Assembly: GCF_023618015.1 (NCBI RefSeq)
Contig: NZ_JAJKBJ010000024.1
Span: forward strand, 1 to 48,055
Direction of reading: 5' to 3'
Length of the DNA stretch: 48,055 nucleotides
Source: Legionella maioricensis
GTDB lineage: Bacteria > Pseudomonadota > Gammaproteobacteria > Legionellales > Legionellaceae
Part shown: piece by piece, positions 26,745 to 35,707 of the stretch
How positions within the stretch are numbered: position 1 is the first letter of the stretch
Layout of the letters: each line of letters opens with the position of its first letter
Notes under the pieces: generated by a model
The model's database searches: none
The model's input: only the letters and a program-made list of their open reading frames with translations
What the model was told of the DNA's origin: nothing
Position numbers and translations under genes: made by a program

Positions 26745-27461
26745 ATGAAGACTAAACTTAATTATTTAGATAACCCATTGTTAACTGAAAATACATCAAC
26801 GTATCAAAACCACGGACTTGATGATTTAGGGCATTATTTAACTTTGAACAACACGATTTTCTACCCTCAAGGAGGAGGGCAACCTGCAGATCAAGGAGTT
26901 ATTGCCATCAATGACTCCTTAATTGAAATTCATCATGTAAGAATGATCCACAGTCAAGTGCGTCATTACACGCGCCAACCTCAGATCTTTGAGCCCGGCT
27001 GTGTAGCGAATAGTCAGATTAATAAGGAAAAGAGAGTAACTCACACCCGCTTCCATTCGGCAGGGCATTTATTAAGTAATATTGTTGAAAAAATGCACCC
27101 TGATTGGGTGGCCGTAAAAGGACATCATTTTCCTGGTGAAGCCTATGTTGAATTTAAAGCAAAACACTCAATTAAGAACATTGATCTGTCCCAAGTGGAT
27201 AAAGAAATAAAGCAGGTTATTGAAGAAAACTTAAGGCTTGAGTCTAAATTTATTTCAGGGAATGAGTTATCAAAATATTGCCCTAATCTCCCCTACTCGA
27301 TACCTGCAGAAGAACAAGTTCGCTTGATTCGCATTGGAGATTACCCGTTCCAACCATGTGGCGGCACCCATTTACTGAACTTAAACGAATTAAAAATAGT
27401 GCGATTAATTAAAGCAAAAATCAAGCAAGATCGCTTAAAAATCAGTTATGATCTTGCTTAA
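26745..27461 (+). CDS. AlaX-type alanyl-tRNA editing protein
   Basis: Free-standing editing domain related to alanyl-tRNA synthetase, which removes Ser or Gly mischarged onto tRNA-Ala. The 238-residue protein has NTIFYPQGGGQPADQG, typical of AlaRS/AlaX, and both zinc motifs: RFHSAGHLL (His104, His108) and PCGGTH (Cys205, His209). The length fits AlaX-M, lacking a long C-terminal extension. No strong Shine-Dalgarno is seen before ATG. The next gene (LysE-like) begins 29 bp downstream and may be co-transcribed. Confidence 0.88.
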   Translation: MKTKLNYLDNPLLTENTSTYQNHGLDDLGHYLTLNNTIFYPQGGGQPADQGVIAINDSLIEIHHVRMIHSQVRHYTRQPQIFEPGCVANSQINKEKRVTHTRFHSAGHLLSNIVEKMHPDWVAVKGHHFPGEAYVEFKAKHSIKNIDLSQVDKEIKQVIEENLRLESKFISGNELSKYCPNLPYSIPAEEQVRLIRIGDYPFQPCGGTHLLNLNELKIVRLIKAKIKQDRLKISYDLA

Positions 27462-27490
27462 AATTCGCTTTCAAGCTGTAAGGATTTTTT

Positions 27491-28135
27491 ATGTCATCTC
27501 TATCGCAATTTACAAATCTTTTGCCTCTTCTTATTGTATTTTTCGTCTCATTAATTAGTCCGGGACCTGATTTCGCTATTACGGTCAGAAACAGCCTTAT
27601 TTATTCGCGACGCAGTGGTTTATTAACCGCCTTAGGCATTGCGTCAGGATGCCTGTTCCATATTAGCTATACCCTGCTTGGACTGGCGTTATTGATTACC
27701 AAAACCCCTGTATTGCTACATATTATTCAATACTTAGGTGCAGGGTACCTCTTTTATATAGGATACAAGAGCCTTAAAGCTCAAAGTCATTTAGACAAAA
27801 TTAGTGGGGCACATTCAAAAACCGATCTGAAACCAATGAAAGCATTTTCAACAGGATTACTTACTAATCTCTTTAATCCTAAACTCATGCTCTTTTGCGT
27901 TAGCTTGTTTTCGGTACTTATCCCTAAAGATATAACCCTAACCAACAAATTAATTTTAGCGTTAATCCTCTTCTTAGAAACGTTGCTTTGGTTCTCGTTT
28001 GTAGCCTTTAGCCTCTCAGGAAAAAAAACCAGGGCTAAATTTGAAAAAATCAGTCATTGGGTAGAGCGAATTACTGGGATTATCTTAATCGCTTTGGCAC
28101 TAAAATTATTGTTTAGTAACCTTATTGTTTCATAA
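27491..28135 (+). CDS. LysE/RhtB family amino-acid exporter
   Basis: Inner-membrane exporter of 214 residues with about six hydrophobic segments. LISPGPDFAITVRNSLIYSR at 18-37 is the family signature and FSTGLLTNLFNPKLMLF follows near residue 120. RhtB-type proteins export homoserine, threonine or related amino acids; the substrate here is unknown. RBS AAGGA lies before the ATG. It likely shares a transcript with the tRNA-editing gene. Confidence 0.88.
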   Translation: MSSLSQFTNLLPLLIVFFVSLISPGPDFAITVRNSLIYSRRSGLLTALGIASGCLFHISYTLLGLALLITKTPVLLHIIQYLGAGYLFYIGYKSLKAQSHLDKISGAHSKTDLKPMKAFSTGLLTNLFNPKLMLFCVSLFSVLIPKDITLTNKLILALILFLETLLWFSFVAFSLSGKKTRAKFEKISHWVERITGIILIALALKLLFSNLIVS

Positions 28136-28186
28136 TCCTGATCAACGTGTTTGAATGGCGCCCCTGTGCTGGAAGAAAACTCATGG

Positions 28187-28738
28187 CTAGCTCTGATTAA
28201 AACAAGAGTTCTTAATCCTATATAAAACATGCCTGGCCAATGGATGTTGGGGTTCCAGTTTAGGATGGAGAAAATCCCCCTCAAAATCTCTACTCATCCC
28301 GATTCTCTCCATCACTCTTCTCGATTTAAGATTATCTGGTACAGTAAAAGCAACCACTTGCGGCAATTTTAAATGTTTGAACGCATATTCCAGAGCAGTC
28401 TGAGCCCCTTCAGTTGCATACCCCTTACCCCAAAAAACTGTAGCCAAACGCCAACCGATTTCTACACAGGGAGTAAAATGGGACTCCCAGGCAGGACAAT
28501 TTAAGCCAATGAATCCCATAAATTTTTTAGTGCTTTTTTCTTCTACCGCCCATAAGGTAAATTTTTTATCAATCAATTGAACATTCATGCGATCAATAAA
28601 CTGGTTAACCATCTCCATAGACCATAGACTGGGAAAATATTCCATAACCAGTGGATCCTGCCCCATAGTATAAAAAGGAACGACATCCTCATCGTTCCAA
28701 GGTCTTAATAAAAGTCGCGGGGTTTCCAATGTGTTCAT
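28187..28738 (-). CDS. GNAT N-acetyltransferase (RimJ/RimL type)
   Basis: A 183-residue acetyltransferase. It starts TLETPRLLLRPWNDEDVVPF as RimJ/RimL proteins do, has GWRLATVFWGKGYATEGAQ as the acetyl-CoA loop and VPDNLKSRRVMERIGM near the end. Substrate unknown; ribosomal-protein or small-molecule acetylation are both possible. Its ATG overlaps the stop of the PhzF-like gene (ATGA), so the two are translationally coupled. Confidence 0.88.
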   Translation of the reverse strand: MNTLETPRLLLRPWNDEDVVPFYTMGQDPLVMEYFPSLWSMEMVNQFIDRMNVQLIDKKFTLWAVEEKSTKKFMGFIGLNCPAWESHFTPCVEIGWRLATVFWGKGYATEGAQTALEYAFKHLKLPQVVAFTVPDNLKSRRVMERIGMSRDFEGDFLHPKLEPQHPLARHVLYRIKNSCFNQS

Positions 28739-29523
28739 GGTAAATAGATCCTTCCTTCTAAATAAAGATGGCAGGTACCATGTAATAAAACGCGATTTTC
28801 TTTTACCTCACAAAATAATTCACCTTGGCGTCGCCCACCCTGTAGTGCATTGACTTCCGTCTTACCAAGCCGTTCGCACCAATAAGGTGCAATAACGCAA
28901 TGAGCTGAGCCGGTTACTGGATCTTCCGGGACATCACAGCCAGGATAAAAACAGCGAGAATAAATATCTGAACTACTTGCAGGAGCAGTTAATATCAATC
29001 CACGATAGTCCAAACCAGCAACTGCATCCAAATCAGGCTGAGCCTCTTTCACATCCTCTTCATTTTCATAAACAAACATCAAATCAAATTGGCTTTGTAG
29101 CACTTGCTTTGGTTTCTTTAAATTCAAAGACTGAAATTGGGACAAAAATTCAATTTCATGATAAGGCAATGCAGGGAAATCCATTACTAAACCACGAGCT
29201 GTTTTTTTAATGAGCAGTTCCCCACTAAGACTAGTAAATATTATTTTTTCACCAGCAAATCCCAATTGTTCAAAAAGAACATGAGCACTAGCAAGAGTTG
29301 CATGTCCGCATAAAGCTACTTCTTCATTAGGAGTAAACCAGCGAATGCGAAACCCCTCCCCCTCGGGAACAAAAAAAGCCGTTTCCGATAAATTATTTTC
29401 TGCAGCAATATTCTGCATTTGCTCATCACTCAACCACTTATCTAAAGGACAAACTGCAGCAGGATTTCCCTTAAATAAGGCAGAAGCAAATGCATCAACT
29501 TGATATATAGCTAAACTCTTCAT
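28735..29523 (-). CDS. PhzF-family isomerase/epimerase-like protein
   Basis: A 262-residue protein of the PhzF family, whose members (PhzF, YddE) share a diaminopimelate-epimerase fold. Seen here are QVDAFASALFKGNPAAVCPL, NNLSETAFF with the catalytic-type Glu47, FTPNEEVALCGHATLASAH and the late DPVTGSAHC. There is no phenazine cluster nearby, so the reaction is unknown. RBS AGGAGGAG precedes ATG. Forms a two-gene operon with the GNAT gene, divergent from a MarR regulator. Confidence 0.9.
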   Translation of the reverse strand: MKSLAIYQVDAFASALFKGNPAAVCPLDKWLSDEQMQNIAAENNLSETAFFVPEGEGFRIRWFTPNEEVALCGHATLASAHVLFEQLGFAGEKIIFTSLSGELLIKKTARGLVMDFPALPYHEIEFLSQFQSLNLKKPKQVLQSQFDLMFVYENEEDVKEAQPDLDAVAGLDYRGLILTAPASSSDIYSRCFYPGCDVPEDPVTGSAHCVIAPYWCERLGKTEVNALQGGRRQGELFCEVKENRVLLHGTCHLYLEGRIYLP

Positions 29524-29555
29524 AAACTCCTCCTAAATCACTTGATCAGAATAAC

Positions 29556-29582
29556 ATAGCTTATTATTATATAGCAAGCTAT
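29556..29582. promoter_or_regulatory. Inverted repeats in the phzF-like/marR divergent spacer
   Basis: ATAGCTT (29556) and AAGCTAT (29576) face each other, and ATAGC-AA-GCTAT (29571-29582) forms a shorter nested repeat. Placed between two divergent genes, one a MarR regulator, it is a candidate operator for autoregulation and control of the PhzF-GNAT pair. Confidence 0.45.
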
Positions 29583-29599
29583 TTAATTTAAGGGCATTC

Positions 29600-30010
29600 A
29601 TGTATCTATCTACTCTACTGAAAAAAACCAACAGATTATTACTTAAACGAGCCAATGAAGTCATTAAGCCTTATGATATTAATCATGCTTATACTTTTAT
29701 CCTGATGGAATTATTTAATCAGGATGGTTTAACCCAGTCAGAACTGGTTCAATTAATAGAAGTAGAACAGCCTACCGCAGTAAGAACCTTGGACAGAATG
29801 GAGAGAGATGGATTTATTACCAGAAAGCCCAGCACTTCAGACCGAAGAGTTGTTCATATCCATCTGACCGAGAAAGCCAAAAGCACTCAAAGTGATTTGG
29901 TTCAAAGTGCCGATCGTTTAAACCATCAAGCCTTTTCCGGCTTTACAGAAGAAGAGCAACTTAAACTACGTGAATTTCTGAATCGAATTCTGGATAATTT
30001 AAAAAATTAG
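29600..30010 (+). CDS. MarR family transcriptional regulator
   Basis: A 136-residue winged-helix regulator. LTQSELVQLIEVEQPTAVRT is the recognition helix region and MERDGFITRKPSTSDRRVVH the beta-wing with the conserved DxRxxxxxLT pattern. MarR proteins bind short palindromes and release on small ligands. A candidate operator lies directly upstream. It is divergent from the PhzF-like/GNAT operon and 82 bp before the DUF2975 gene. Confidence 0.9.
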   Translation: MYLSTLLKKTNRLLLKRANEVIKPYDINHAYTFILMELFNQDGLTQSELVQLIEVEQPTAVRTLDRMERDGFITRKPSTSDRRVVHIHLTEKAKSTQSDLVQSADRLNHQAFSGFTEEEQLKLREFLNRILDNLKN

Positions 30011-30092
30011 TTAATTTATCATTGTAAAACGATAATAAATTAACTAATATTCTCTTGAGTTTCCTTTGATTAATTTATTTGGAGCGGTTGTA

Positions 30093-30644
30093 ATGAATAA
30101 GATTCAGCGGGTCAGTTTTTATTTTCGTATTTTTTTTCAATGTCTGTTTTATGCTACGCCCGTGGTATTAACTTTATTTTGGCTTTTTTTGCCAGATAAC
30201 CTTGGGACAGAACAATGGGGCGGTCTGATTCATTTTATTCCGGAGAACATTCAACAAAAAATATTGTCCCCTCTTTCTGCAAATACCAAATTCTTGGGTT
30301 TTTTGATTTCTCTTATTCCAGTAACGGTTTCAGAGATCATTTTATTTTTCTTGATTAGACTGTTTAAGCAGTATGAAAAAAATGAGATTTTTAATCTGGA
30401 CAGCGTCACTTACATCAAAAAAATTGGACGCACCCTTCTTGTTGGCTGTCTCTTGGCTCCCTTCCATGAAGCATTATTATCAGCAACTCTTACCTGGCAC
30501 AATCCAGTAGGACAGCGAATTGCGGTCATCAGTTTATCAGGTACTAGCGTCATTATCGTTTTGACCTCCCTCATGATTATTTTAATTTCCTGGATTATGT
30601 CAGAGGCCTGCCAATTAAAAGATGAACAGCAACTGACTATTTAG
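30093..30644 (+). CDS. DUF2975-type membrane protein
   Basis: A 183-residue protein with four hydrophobic segments (e.g. FFQCLFYATPVVLTLFWLFL, FLGFLISLIPVTVSEIILFF). The segment FLIRLFKQYEKNEIFNLDSV then YIKKIGRTLL is typical of DUF2975. These proteins are commonly paired with a small Cro/C1-type regulator, as here (8 bp downstream), but the function of the pair is unknown. Start at ATG 30093 has GGAG eight bases upstream. Confidence 0.8.
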   Translation: MNKIQRVSFYFRIFFQCLFYATPVVLTLFWLFLPDNLGTEQWGGLIHFIPENIQQKILSPLSANTKFLGFLISLIPVTVSEIILFFLIRLFKQYEKNEIFNLDSVTYIKKIGRTLLVGCLLAPFHEALLSATLTWHNPVGQRIAVISLSGTSVIIVLTSLMIILISWIMSEACQLKDEQQLTI

Positions 30645-30652
30645 GTATTAAA

Positions 30653-30862
30653 ATGTCTATTATTGTAAATATTGATGTCATGTTGGCTAAAAGAAAAATT
30701 CGCTCTAAAGAGTTAGCTGAGGCCATAGGAATAACAGAACAAAATTTATCGATCTTGAAAACAGGAAAAGCAAAGGCGATTCGTTTATCCACTTTAGATG
30801 CTATTTGTAAATACTTGAATTGTGCACCAGGAGATCTGCTTGAATTTAAAGATGAGGATTAA
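30653..30862 (+). CDS. Small Cro/C1-type HTH regulator (YozG-like)
   Basis: A 69-residue helix-turn-helix protein consisting almost only of the DNA-binding domain. MLAKRKIRSKELAEAIGITE then QNLSILKTGKAKAIRLSTLD and YLNCAPGDLLEF are hallmarks of the YozG-type XRE family, the usual partner of DUF2975 proteins. It starts 8 bp after its partner, so the two form an operon. A perfect hairpin follows the stop. Confidence 0.9.
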   Translation: MSIIVNIDVMLAKRKIRSKELAEAIGITEQNLSILKTGKAKAIRLSTLDAICKYLNCAPGDLLEFKDED

Positions 30863-30875
30863 TTTTAAATGAATG

Positions 30876-30903
30876 ATTGAGGGCATTACCTAATGCCCTC
30901 AAT
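30876..30903. terminator. Perfect hairpin after the HTH gene
   Basis: ATTGAGGGCATTA-CC-TAATGCCCTCAAT is a 13-bp perfect stem. It lies between converging genes, so a bidirectional terminator is likely, although no long U-tract follows. Confidence 0.6.
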
Positions 30904-30965
30904 CCCACACCAGTTTTTCGCCTCTCAAAACATATTGTTCAATATGGACCGTATTTTAAATTAAA

Positions 30966-32147
30966 TTAGATGTATTTCTGAGATATATAAGTGTAGGTAT
31001 AAATCAGACTATAAGCAGTTAAATAGCCGATGATACTGAATGATAATTGGGTTAGATTTTCCGAGAAAAAAATATTAACCACATAAAAAATGATTAGTAA
31101 AAAAGCGCTACATGCGCCGCGTAAGGTATAAAAGCCGGCCAATTTTTCTGAGTCAAATTTGGTTTGACTGATTTTTTGTGATAAGCCATAAGCCCAATAA
31201 GATAAAACGCTTCCTGAAAATGCAGATAAAAGACAAATTAAATAATTGTCACAAAATAGGAGAAATATAAAAATACAACCGATGGTACTGAGAACACAGA
31301 ACAATAATCCGTTAGAATTGCAAGGAAGCCAAGAGAAGAAGGATAGTGATATTGCACCAAATAATAGGCCTGTACCACTAAAGGCCAGCACTATACTAAT
31401 AAATTGTTGGCTGTGGTACACACTGACAATAGGTATGGCAAGAAGAGTCATAAAATTTATCCATACAGTAGCAATGGAAAATGATAATAACAATTGAATA
31501 ACGATCTTTTTGCTTCCAATTAACTTGAAATGAAAAAAATCAGATAAATTTTGGTTTGAGGTTATCTCCGCCTTTTTATTGTTTTTAATAAAATGAAGTA
31601 CAATAAAATAAAGAGTTAAAAAAACTATAGTAATCCAGCACAGCTGAGACGGTAATATAATTTTTTGCAAAAAATTGGCCAGAAGCGGAGACATAATATA
31701 GCTTAATGCAGTAATGACTAAACTAAGCGATATACCCACGCTCCATATATTCTCAGGCAAAAGAACTTTAATTGATTTATCAAACAGACTGGTTTCAATG
31801 GTATTAAGGATAAATAAACTAATGATAATTAGAATAGGATATATGTTCTTAATATTTATCCCAACGTGGGATAATAAGAGAATAGCCAAAAATTGACTTA
31901 ATACTACAAGTTGAAATACATGACGCAGTAGAAATTTATCGAGCATTTTATAGGTTAACAATGAAGCAATAATAATAAAGAAATTAACCGCTACACCTAC
32001 CCAAGAATAACTATTAAGATGGGCGCTGTGTTTTGCTGCAACAAATAAAATAGTGTATAAGATAACTCTGATGCTCACCGTACATAATAATTTCATCCCC
32101 CAGATAAGGTAAAATAGATTTGCTTGCAATGGATCCTCGCTACCCAT
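30966..32147 (-). CDS. MFS-like transporter
   Basis: A 393-residue integral membrane protein with about 12 hydrophobic segments in two halves separated by a basic loop (HFIKNNKKAEITSNQN). No subfamily signature was recognised; the overall layout fits the major facilitator superfamily. Neighbours do not indicate a substrate: an HTH regulator faces its 3' end and a putative effector lies divergently upstream. Start ATG is in MGSEDPLQANLF. Confidence 0.6.
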   Translation of the reverse strand: MGSEDPLQANLFYLIWGMKLLCTVSIRVILYTILFVAAKHSAHLNSYSWVGVAVNFFIIIASLLTYKMLDKFLLRHVFQLVVLSQFLAILLLSHVGINIKNIYPILIIISLFILNTIETSLFDKSIKVLLPENIWSVGISLSLVITALSYIMSPLLANFLQKIILPSQLCWITIVFLTLYFIVLHFIKNNKKAEITSNQNLSDFFHFKLIGSKKIVIQLLLSFSIATVWINFMTLLAIPIVSVYHSQQFISIVLAFSGTGLLFGAISLSFFSWLPCNSNGLLFCVLSTIGCIFIFLLFCDNYLICLLSAFSGSVLSYWAYGLSQKISQTKFDSEKLAGFYTLRGACSAFLLIIFYVVNIFFSENLTQLSFSIIGYLTAYSLIYTYTYISQKYI

Positions 32148-32314
32148 TCTTATGTGGGTTTAAATCTCACTATGTTAAGTTATAGCCTCAAAAACCAACC
32201 GTAGCCACTTTATGTCAAAGATTACTTTTAATATATTCAACAATATGCTTATATGTGTAGCAAAAATAATTGTTCGTTCTGTTAACTGCCGTTCGTCTCT
32301 GTGGAGTAAATACC

Positions 32315-33703
32315 GTGGCTTATGATGTGTATTCTTTTGATTTTGATGGGTGTACAGCCAACTATCTTTTTTTATCAAGTAAAATCAAAGATATTATTGG
32401 GGCCAATAAAATCCTCTTCGATAGAATTAAGTCATCAAATAATCGCAAAATTATTTACATAGGCTCTAATCGCCAGGCTCCTAGGGATGATCTTGCTAAC
32501 TCTTCAGCGGATGAGAGAGGGTCTTGTTATCCAGCAACTGAGCAGGTTGCTGCGGAGCTGGGTGGGGTTTTCGATAATTTTTTACTAGGTGATATCTATA
32601 ACGATCTGCCTGACGGAACTTGTTTGAAGCAAGCATTAAAATATCTTGCTAAAAACAATAAAGATTATAAAGAACTCAGTCAGAAAAAATTTAAATCTCT
32701 TTATAACTGGATTCATGATGAAAGTAAGCTGACTGTTCTTTATGCTCAAATGCATAAAGTATCTTTAGAACATCCCGATGAACCTATTAATTTTAATTTT
32801 TTCGACGATAGAGAAGATATTTTAAATCAATTACACGCCTATTTTTTAAAACATCGAGATTTGATTCCAAGCAATGTCACCTTAAATTTGAAACTGTATA
32901 GAGGTCCTATAGATAGAAACAGTCATGAGATTGATCCTTTGGTAGTGGACTATCCCTCTATTAGCGGAACAAGACCAGAGGCAGACAAACACTACAGGCA
33001 AACCGTCAAAACCATGGCGGCAGTAACGATAGAAAAAATGACCGAAAAAGGAATGGATATAAGCGCCACAGGAGCCTCAAAGGCAATTACCAGCTATGCT
33101 GAAGCTCAAAAATATGGTTTTGACATGTCAGCTATAAAATGTATTAACCATTACGAGCCCGGTATGATGCCGCTGAATCCGCCAGAAGCCCCATCTGCTA
33201 AAAAAGAAAAATTTTTTGGTGAGGTGAAAAAATTACATTTCTCTAAACATAGCAGTACTGAAAAACTTGATAAGCCTACTATAGAAAAAAAACATTTCTC
33301 CGCACCAACGCCTTTAGGGTTCAATTCTACTACTTCCATAACTCCATCTCCTGAAGAAGAAAAATTTAAACTCTTTCGTGCAGAAAAACCTAAAAATGAA
33401 CGTCCAAAAGATAGAGAACTCATGGGTGCTCATAAAAGTCATCATGTACAAGATATCACTACAGGCTTTATAGAGATAGAAGAAATGGAAGATCATTCCT
33501 CTGGCTTAACACCTTCAGAATCCCCCGTTGCGCTCACCACTACTTCATCTTCTATAGGAGAAAAATTTAAATTTTTCCCTGGGGAAAAACCTAAAAGTGG
33601 ACGCAAAAAAAATGAAGAAGTAATGGGGACTCGTAAAGGGCCTATAGATACGGAATATCTTGAAAAAGAAACAATTCAAGGTTCTCCCAACAAGCTTTTC
33701 TAA
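32315..33703 (+). CDS. HAD-like putative effector with C-terminal repeats
   Basis: A 462-residue protein if it starts at GTG 32315, preceded by GGAG; an in-frame TTG 15 codons upstream lacks an RBS. AYDVYSFDFDGCTANYLFLS carries a HAD motif I (Asp9, Asp11), IIYIGSN a possible motif II (Ser51) and NFNFFDDREDIL a motif IV (Asp164, Asp165). HAD enzymes are mostly phosphatases acting through an aspartyl-phosphate. The C-terminal third is Lys/Glu/Pro/Ser-rich and contains two copies of an EKFKxFxxEKPK...MG element (about 349-375 and 416-441). Such disordered, repeat-bearing tails are common in Legionella effectors. Secretion and target are unproven. It converges on the repeat protein at 33827-35707. 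Confidence 0.6.
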   Translation: MAYDVYSFDFDGCTANYLFLSSKIKDIIGANKILFDRIKSSNNRKIIYIGSNRQAPRDDLANSSADERGSCYPATEQVAAELGGVFDNFLLGDIYNDLPDGTCLKQALKYLAKNNKDYKELSQKKFKSLYNWIHDESKLTVLYAQMHKVSLEHPDEPINFNFFDDREDILNQLHAYFLKHRDLIPSNVTLNLKLYRGPIDRNSHEIDPLVVDYPSISGTRPEADKHYRQTVKTMAAVTIEKMTEKGMDISATGASKAITSYAEAQKYGFDMSAIKCINHYEPGMMPLNPPEAPSAKKEKFFGEVKKLHFSKHSSTEKLDKPTIEKKHFSAPTPLGFNSTTSITPSPEEEKFKLFRAEKPKNERPKDRELMGAHKSHHVQDITTGFIEIEEMEDHSSGLTPSESPVALTTTSSSIGEKFKFFPGEKPKSGRKKNEEVMGTRKGPIDTEYLEKETIQGSPNKLF

Positions 33704-33826
33704 CTAGCAGTTCAATTATATTTATCATCCTGAGTTTACAACCTGGAGGTGCAGCAGCAAACGAGTTGAAATATTATAAAGGTGTACTCTGCACTTCGTT
33801 TAGCCTACATGCAATGCTTATTGTTG

Positions 33827-35707
33827 TTAACTCATACTAAGTCCGCCTTCATAATCCGGCTCAATGTCTTCTTTTTTATCACTGTCGCTATTCAACTCGA
33901 CTTTAGGAGCAAATATCTTAACAGCATCAAGGTACATCTGATCAACAGCCTGGATAGCAGAGGTTGGCTTTCCTTGACAAAATAACTGCGGCCGCTGATG
34001 CGTTGCAAGAATCTTATATTCCTTATTATCAGGAGTCTTAAATCGTGCAAAAAGCTCATTCAGCTTATCCAGAGTAGCGCATTGTTCCACTTCTTTTTTA
34101 AACTCATTTAAAATGTATCGTTTAAGCGCATCCCCTCTAAGTGGATTACCTTTTTCGTCTTTGTATTTGGGGTCTGAGTGTTCTACTGTATAAAAATGAC
34201 TTCGAGACTTGCCCTCTTTACCGTATGGATAAGTGATGCTGACTCGATCTTTCAGTGGAGATGAAGCCTCTTTGTCTTGCTCTTTGCTATCCTGAGCTGG
34301 GGGGGATTGAACTTGAGTACTTACAGCGTCATTTAAAAGACCTTCTCTCTCCGTTATAGCTAGCAACATCTGGGCTATAAACACTTGACGCTCAGTGCTT
34401 TTCTCATCTTGAAGATTTGATTTACCCTCTTTTCCGTTTTTCGTACTATTTTTGACACCATCCAAGCAACTTGTCACTTGATCAAAACTATCAAAGGTGG
34501 GGAAACTCACAGTAAAAGTTAAGTTCTCTTTAATGAGTGCAGATAAATCCTGATCAGCAAGCACATGCGATTTTTCATTCACAATGAAATTCCAAGATTT
34601 TTCCGTCTCATCGAAATAAATAGCAATTTCATTTTTAGGGATTTTAGATAGGTCATTCGGTTGTTTATTATAAACAAATACAGAATACCCAGGATCCTCT
34701 GCAAGTATTTTTACAGCATCATTGGACATTTGATAAATCATCTGTAAAACTTCAGGACTAGATTTGTTCTTTATATCATCCCCATGGTTTTTAACTATTT
34801 TATTTTGATAATACAGAAGTTCATCAAGAGTAGTGATTTGCTCCAGCTTCTGCTTATAATCATCTAAAATAGCAAAATATTTTTGATCGATTCCATCAAG
34901 CGTATAGGCCAACTTTCCTGCAAGTGGCTTTTTTTTGCTCATGGATTGGACAGTGATGCTAACTCGATCTTGCAGTGGATATGAAGCCCCTTTGTCTTGC
35001 TCTTTGCTATCCTGAGCTGGGGGGGATTGAACTTGAGTACTTACAGTGTCATTTAAAAGACCTTCTCTCTCCGTTATAGCTAGCAACATCTGGGCTATAA
35101 ACACTTGACGCTCAGTGCTTTTCTCATCTTGAAGATTTGATTTACCCTCTTTTCCGTTTTTCGTACTATTTTTGACACCATCCAAGCAACTTGTCACTTG
35201 ATCAAAACTATCAAAGGTGGGGAAACTCACAGTAAAAGTTAAGTTCTCTTTAATGAGTGCAGATAAATCCTGATCAGCAAGCACATGCGATTTTTCATTC
35301 ACAATGAAATTCCAAGATTTTTCCGTCTCATCGAAATAAATAGCAATTTCATTTTTAGGGATTTTAGATAGGTCATTCGGTTGTTTATTATAAACAAATA
35401 CAGAATACCCAGGATCCTCTGCAAGTATTTTTACAGCATCATTGGACATTTGATAAATCATCTGTAAAACTTCAGGACTAGATTTGTTCTTTATATCATC
35501 CCCATGGTTTTTAACTATTTTATTTTGATAATACAGAAGTTCATCAAGAGTAGTGATTTGCTCCAGCCTCTGCTTATAATCATCTAAAATAGCAAAATAT
35601 TTTTGATCGATTCCATCAAGCGTATAGGCCAACTTTCCTGCAAGTGGCTTTTTTTTGCTCATGGATTGGACAAGGTGTTGTTCCTTATTTTCTTTAGCTT
35701 GAGTCAA
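33827..35707 (-). CDS. Tandem-duplicated acidic-tailed protein, putative effector
   Basis: A 626-residue soluble protein of unknown family. Residues 13-252 and 253-492 are nearly identical 240-residue units, differing at only a handful of residues (e.g. Arg/Lys in YKQRLEQ, Thr/Ala in NDTVST). Residues about 493-600 look like a diverged third unit (ILNEFKKEVEQCATLDKL beside ILDDYKQRLEQITTLDEL; MYLDAVKIF beside MSNDAVKIL). The units are helical and charged, without signal peptide or membrane segment. The C-terminus (SDSDKKEDIEPDYEGGLSMS) is acidic, like E-block Dot/Icm signals. The likely start is TTG 35707, since AGAGAGGA precedes it; the first ATG (MSKKKPLAG, codon 16) has no RBS. Function unknown. 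Confidence 0.65.
   Translation of the reverse strand: MTQAKENKEQHLVQSMSKKKPLAGKLAYTLDGIDQKYFAILDDYKQRLEQITTLDELLYYQNKIVKNHGDDIKNKSSPEVLQMIYQMSNDAVKILAEDPGYSVFVYNKQPNDLSKIPKNEIAIYFDETEKSWNFIVNEKSHVLADQDLSALIKENLTFTVSFPTFDSFDQVTSCLDGVKNSTKNGKEGKSNLQDEKSTERQVFIAQMLLAITEREGLLNDTVSTQVQSPPAQDSKEQDKGASYPLQDRVSITVQSMSKKKPLAGKLAYTLDGIDQKYFAILDDYKQKLEQITTLDELLYYQNKIVKNHGDDIKNKSSPEVLQMIYQMSNDAVKILAEDPGYSVFVYNKQPNDLSKIPKNEIAIYFDETEKSWNFIVNEKSHVLADQDLSALIKENLTFTVSFPTFDSFDQVTSCLDGVKNSTKNGKEGKSNLQDEKSTERQVFIAQMLLAITEREGLLNDAVSTQVQSPPAQDSKEQDKEASSPLKDRVSITYPYGKEGKSRSHFYTVEHSDPKYKDEKGNPLRGDALKRYILNEFKKEVEQCATLDKLNELFARFKTPDNKEYKILATHQRPQLFCQGKPTSAIQAVDQMYLDAVKIFAPKVELNSDSDKKEDIEPDYEGGLSMS
34232..35671 (-). 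repeat. Two tandem 720-bp direct repeats
   Basis: 34232-34951 and 34952-35671 align base for base with a period of exactly 720 bp. I count about seven differences, four of them within the first 30 bases of each copy. The unit is in frame (240 codons), so the duplication adds a domain without breaking the gene. The near-identity implies a very recent or homogenised event. Confidence 0.9.
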
